NCBI RefSeq assembly: GCF_902167635.1 | Contig: NZ_CABHMS010000001.1 | Span: 1-64,000, forward strand | DNA length: 64,000 nucleotides | Reading direction: 5' to 3' | From: Chitinophaga vietnamensis | GTDB taxonomy: Bacteria; Bacteroidota; Bacteroidia; Chitinophagales; Chitinophagaceae | Program-made: the position numbers and the translations under genes | In this document: one piece after another, positions 61,658 to 64,000 of the stretch | Layout of the letters: every line of letters begins with the position of its first letter | Numbering within the stretch: the stretch's first letter is position 1 | Notes under the pieces: model-generated | Databases searched by the model: none | What the model saw: the letters and a program-made list of their open reading frames with translations, nothing else | Told to the model about the DNA's origin: nothing

Positions 61658-63001
61658 TTACAATTGCTTTCCTGTGAGCAAGGTCCCGTTCAGCCGCCCC
61701 AGTTCTGTTTCTGCGAGCTTGGTGTTGTAACGTGCCTGTATGAGGCGGTAGTAAGAATCTTCCAGGCTTTGTTGCGCCTGTTTTACTTCTATCGTGGTGG
61801 ATACGCCCTGCTTGAATCTTTCCAACGCTACCATCATATTTTCTTTCGCAAGATCGAGGTTCTCTTCTTCCAGCGCCACTGCTTTTTTATAATACTCATA
61901 ATCTTTGAAAGCATTGCTGAGAGAAAGATCTACCTGTGATTTTACATTGTCGAGCGAGAGATGTTGATAGTCAAGATCGATCTGCGCATTGCGCACCTGG
62001 TGCCGTACATTGAATGCATTGAAGATAGGAATGCTCGCCGTGAAGCCATAGTTCAGCACGCCATTGCGGTTGAAACGCGGACTGAAATTATTAGATGCCG
62101 CATTGGAAGTATTGCGGTTGAAATTATAAGCAGAGTTAAAAGAGATGACAGGAAAATAATCCGCTTTGCGCTCTTTCAGCGCGAGCGCCGATACCGCTAT
62201 GTTTTGCTGCTGTACCTTGATGCCGGCGTTGTTGTTTGTTATACTTTGTTGCAAAGCGGCATAAGACAGGTCTGTATTCAGCGGAATGGAATCCTGCACA
62301 TCGTAAGTGGTGGCCGTAGCCGGAACCGCCATCAGCTGGTTGAGCAGCGCCTTGCTTTGCTCGATGATGGTAAGCTGTCGCAGGTACAATGCCTTCTGTG
62401 CATTCAGGTCTACTTTGGATTGCAACAGGTCCGTTTTCGGACCGAGGCCCGTCTGGAATTTGGCGTCCGACAGTTTCACCCGTTCTTCTGAAATAGACAT
62501 TTGCTCTGCCAGCGCTTTCAGTTGCTGCTTTTCCTGTACAATGTTGAAGTAACCGCCAATCACGGTGGCAATGGAATTTTGCACCTGGTTTTTTATTGCC
62601 AGCTCGCCGAGATCGCGGATGGCTGCCAGTTTATCGCGGGTGGCAAACATTTTCAGGCCGTCGAACAGGGTCCAGTTCAGGGTAACGTTAGCGTTGATGT
62701 TATTGCCTTTGATGCCGCTGGTATCACGTTTGCTGCCGTTGGCAAACTCCTGTTTGGTGGCGGTACGGCTCCAGGAAGTGCCGGCAGCGGCGTTGAGGCG
62801 CGGGGCAAAGGCGAAATTCGCATAGGCGTAATCGTTAGCCGACATCTCGGCGCTGTTACGTGCCAGGCGTATATCAAAGTTGTTCTTCAAAGCTACGTCT
62901 ATCGCCTGTTCCAACGTTAGTACCTGTTGTGCACGGGCAGCCGTGGCGATGATCATCAGGGAGAGTATCAACAGATACTGCTTCATCCGGTTGCTCTTCA
63001 T
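61658..63001 (-). CDS. TolC-family outer-membrane efflux protein
   Basis: A 447-residue outer-membrane channel that forms the exit duct of a tripartite pump. A signal peptide (ending ATAARAQ) is followed by two structural repeats of the TolC family: LTLEQAIDVALKNNFDIRLA and NDYAYANFAFAPRLNA in the first, the periplasmic QAQQSLEDSYYRLIQARYNT-like helices near the end of the second. It lies 21 nt downstream of the RND pump gene on the same strand, so the two form one operon. Confidence 0.92.
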   Translation of the reverse strand: MKSNRMKQYLLILSLMIIATAARAQQVLTLEQAIDVALKNNFDIRLARNSAEMSANDYAYANFAFAPRLNAAAGTSWSRTATKQEFANGSKRDTSGIKGNNINANVTLNWTLFDGLKMFATRDKLAAIRDLGELAIKNQVQNSIATVIGGYFNIVQEKQQLKALAEQMSISEERVKLSDAKFQTGLGPKTDLLQSKVDLNAQKALYLRQLTIIEQSKALLNQLMAVPATATTYDVQDSIPLNTDLSYAALQQSITNNNAGIKVQQQNIAVSALALKERKADYFPVISFNSAYNFNRNTSNAASNNFSPRFNRNGVLNYGFTASIPIFNAFNVRHQVRNAQIDLDYQHLSLDNVKSQVDLSLSNAFKDYEYYKKAVALEEENLDLAKENMMVALERFKQGVSTTIEVKQAQQSLEDSYYRLIQARYNTKLAETELGRLNGTLLTGKQL

Positions 63002-63022
63002 AAAATAAAATCTTTTATACAG

Positions 63023-64000
63023 CTATGCATGTGCTGCTGCCATTTCTTCTTCGTTGTGTGCTGCTGCTATTTCTTCGGGCTGTTTCCTGCGGGAGAGGAA
63101 CGTGTACATCGCCGGGATCACATATAGCGTGAGCACCAGTGAAAATACGATACCGCCCACGATCACGATACCCAGCGGAATACGGCTGGTGGCCGCTGCT
63201 CCGAGCGACATCGCAATGGGCAAGGCGCCCAGCGCCATCGCGAGGCTCGTCATCAGAATGGGACGCAAACGCATGGATGAGGCGGTGATCACAGCATCTG
63301 CCTTGGCCAGCCCTTCATCGCGCTTGTGGTTCGCAAACTCTACGATCAAAATACCATTCTTCGTTACCAGCCCTATCAACATGATCACACCGATCTGTGA
63401 AAAGATGTTCCAGGTTTGGTTGAACACCCACAGCGATAGCAATGCGCCCGCAAATGCCAGCGGCACTGTGAGCATGATGGTGAGCGGATCGATCCAGCTT
63501 TCAAACTGCGCTGCCAGTACCAGGTAGATGAGCACCAGGGCAAGACTCAGCGCAAACATCGTGTTGGAGCCGCTTTCGGCATAGTCGCGCGAGGAGCCGG
63601 ACAATGCCGTGCTGTATGAATCGTTGATCACATGCTCCTGTTCCAGTTTATTATAGATGCGGTACATTTCTTTGATACCGTCGCCAATCGTTCTGCCGGG
63701 CGCGAGTCCGGCGGATATGGTGGCCGATTTATAACGATTGAAGTGATAGATGATCGGCGGGCTGGTTTCTTCTGCGATGCTCACCATGTTATCCAGCTGT
63801 ATCGCTTCACCGCGGGAATTGCGCACATACAGGTTTTGCAGGTCCATCGGATCATCACGGTCGGCGCGGAACACCTGCCCCATCACCTGGTATTGTTTAC
63901 CATTGCGGATGAAATAACCATAGCGCAGGTTACTCAATGCCAGCTGCAGGGTTTGGGAGATATCCTGTACAGAAACGCCCAGCTGCGTGGCTTTATCGCG
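63023..64000 (-). CDS. RND efflux pump inner-membrane protein, C-terminal part (runs off the window)
   Basis: The 325 C-terminal residues of an AcrB/MexB-type pump driven by protons; the N-terminal part lies beyond the window end. The reading frame is open to base 64000 and the first codons read RDKATQLGVSVQDISQTLQL. Visible parts are RYGYFIRNGKQYQVMGQVFR of the porter domain, FALSLALVLIYLVLAAQFES, PLTIMLTVPLAFAGALLSLW, the helices IFSQIGVIMLIGLVTKNGIL and SMALGALPIAMSLGAAA, and the end FSLVLTLYVIPAMYTFLSRR. The membrane-fusion protein gene is expected further upstream on the minus strand. TolC follows. Confidence 0.92.
   Translation of the reverse strand, partial: RDKATQLGVSVQDISQTLQLALSNLRYGYFIRNGKQYQVMGQVFRADRDDPMDLQNLYVRNSRGEAIQLDNMVSIAEETSPPIIYHFNRYKSATISAGLAPGRTIGDGIKEMYRIYNKLEQEHVINDSYSTALSGSSRDYAESGSNTMFALSLALVLIYLVLAAQFESWIDPLTIMLTVPLAFAGALLSLWVFNQTWNIFSQIGVIMLIGLVTKNGILIVEFANHKRDEGLAKADAVITASSMRLRPILMTSLAMALGALPIAMSLGAAATSRIPLGIVIVGGIVFSLVLTLYVIPAMYTFLSRRKQPEEIAAAHNEEEMAAAHA

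Overview
The window looks like chromosomal DNA of a Bacteroidota, most probably a Chitinophaga-like member of the Chitinophagaceae. The signs are a SusC/SusD pair, an Oar-like TonB receptor, DUF3078 and DUF2490 beta-barrel proteins, a long eukaryote-type IleRS, a GGGP-synthase homologue, almost no Shine-Dalgarno sequences, and promoter boxes of the Bacteroidetes form TAnnTTTG. I see no rRNA, intact tRNA, CRISPR array, insertion sequence or prophage. The genus is inferred, not proven.

Layout. 0-4.1 kb: TonB-dependent receptor and a small lipoprotein (minus). 4.4-6.9 kb: isolated two-gene unit, a TPR-AAA+ ATPase and a TPR membrane protein. 7-12.7 kb: gyrB, an AsmA-like protein, an AraC regulator with a spaced cysteine cluster, and a PepSY-like exported protein. 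13-17.4 kb: ileS with a DksA-like protein carrying a histone-H1-like tail. 17.4-21 kb: a GT2-HAD fusion and an MsbA-type ABC exporter. 21-29.8 kb: housekeeping genes (rbfA, lolC/E-type permease, transketolase N-half, wecA/tagO-type transferase, frr, EamA exporter, ppk2, mscL, DUF3078, scpA).

29.8-35.4 kb is a one-directional stress/redox island: AraC regulator, pirin, YceI, nitroreductase, OsmC, second pirin, HAD phosphatase. Three successive gaps in it hold long inverted repeats built from short AT-rich words. 35.5-42.3 kb: a coiled-coil protein, a PAS protein with a kinase dimerisation helix but no ATPase domain, a PaaE-like reductase, dxs, and a LytS/LytTR two-component pair. 42.4-49.2 kb: GGGP-synthase homologue, a class II ribonucleotide reductase with a DnaA-box pair upstream, a gene-poor stretch with two divergent copies of a short motif, then small exported and membrane proteins. 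49.3-54.3 kb: SusD/SusC. 54.4-55.8 kb: GNAT acetyltransferase and a divergent PRPP-synthetase homologue. 56-61.5 kb: a carboxypeptidase-regulatory-domain protein and two paralogous secreted tail-fibre-like proteins, one ending in a peptidase S74-type chaperone domain. 61.7-64 kb: tolC-like gene and the 3' part of an RND pump gene that runs off the window.

Most of the window is ordinary chromosome. The least explained items are the TPR-AAA+/TPR-membrane module, the paired fibre-like secreted proteins, the word-built inverted repeats, the GT2-HAD fusion whose HAD nucleophile is Asn, the Cys-cluster AraC regulator, and the short transcripts or mini-ORFs between 46.8 and 47.35 kb.
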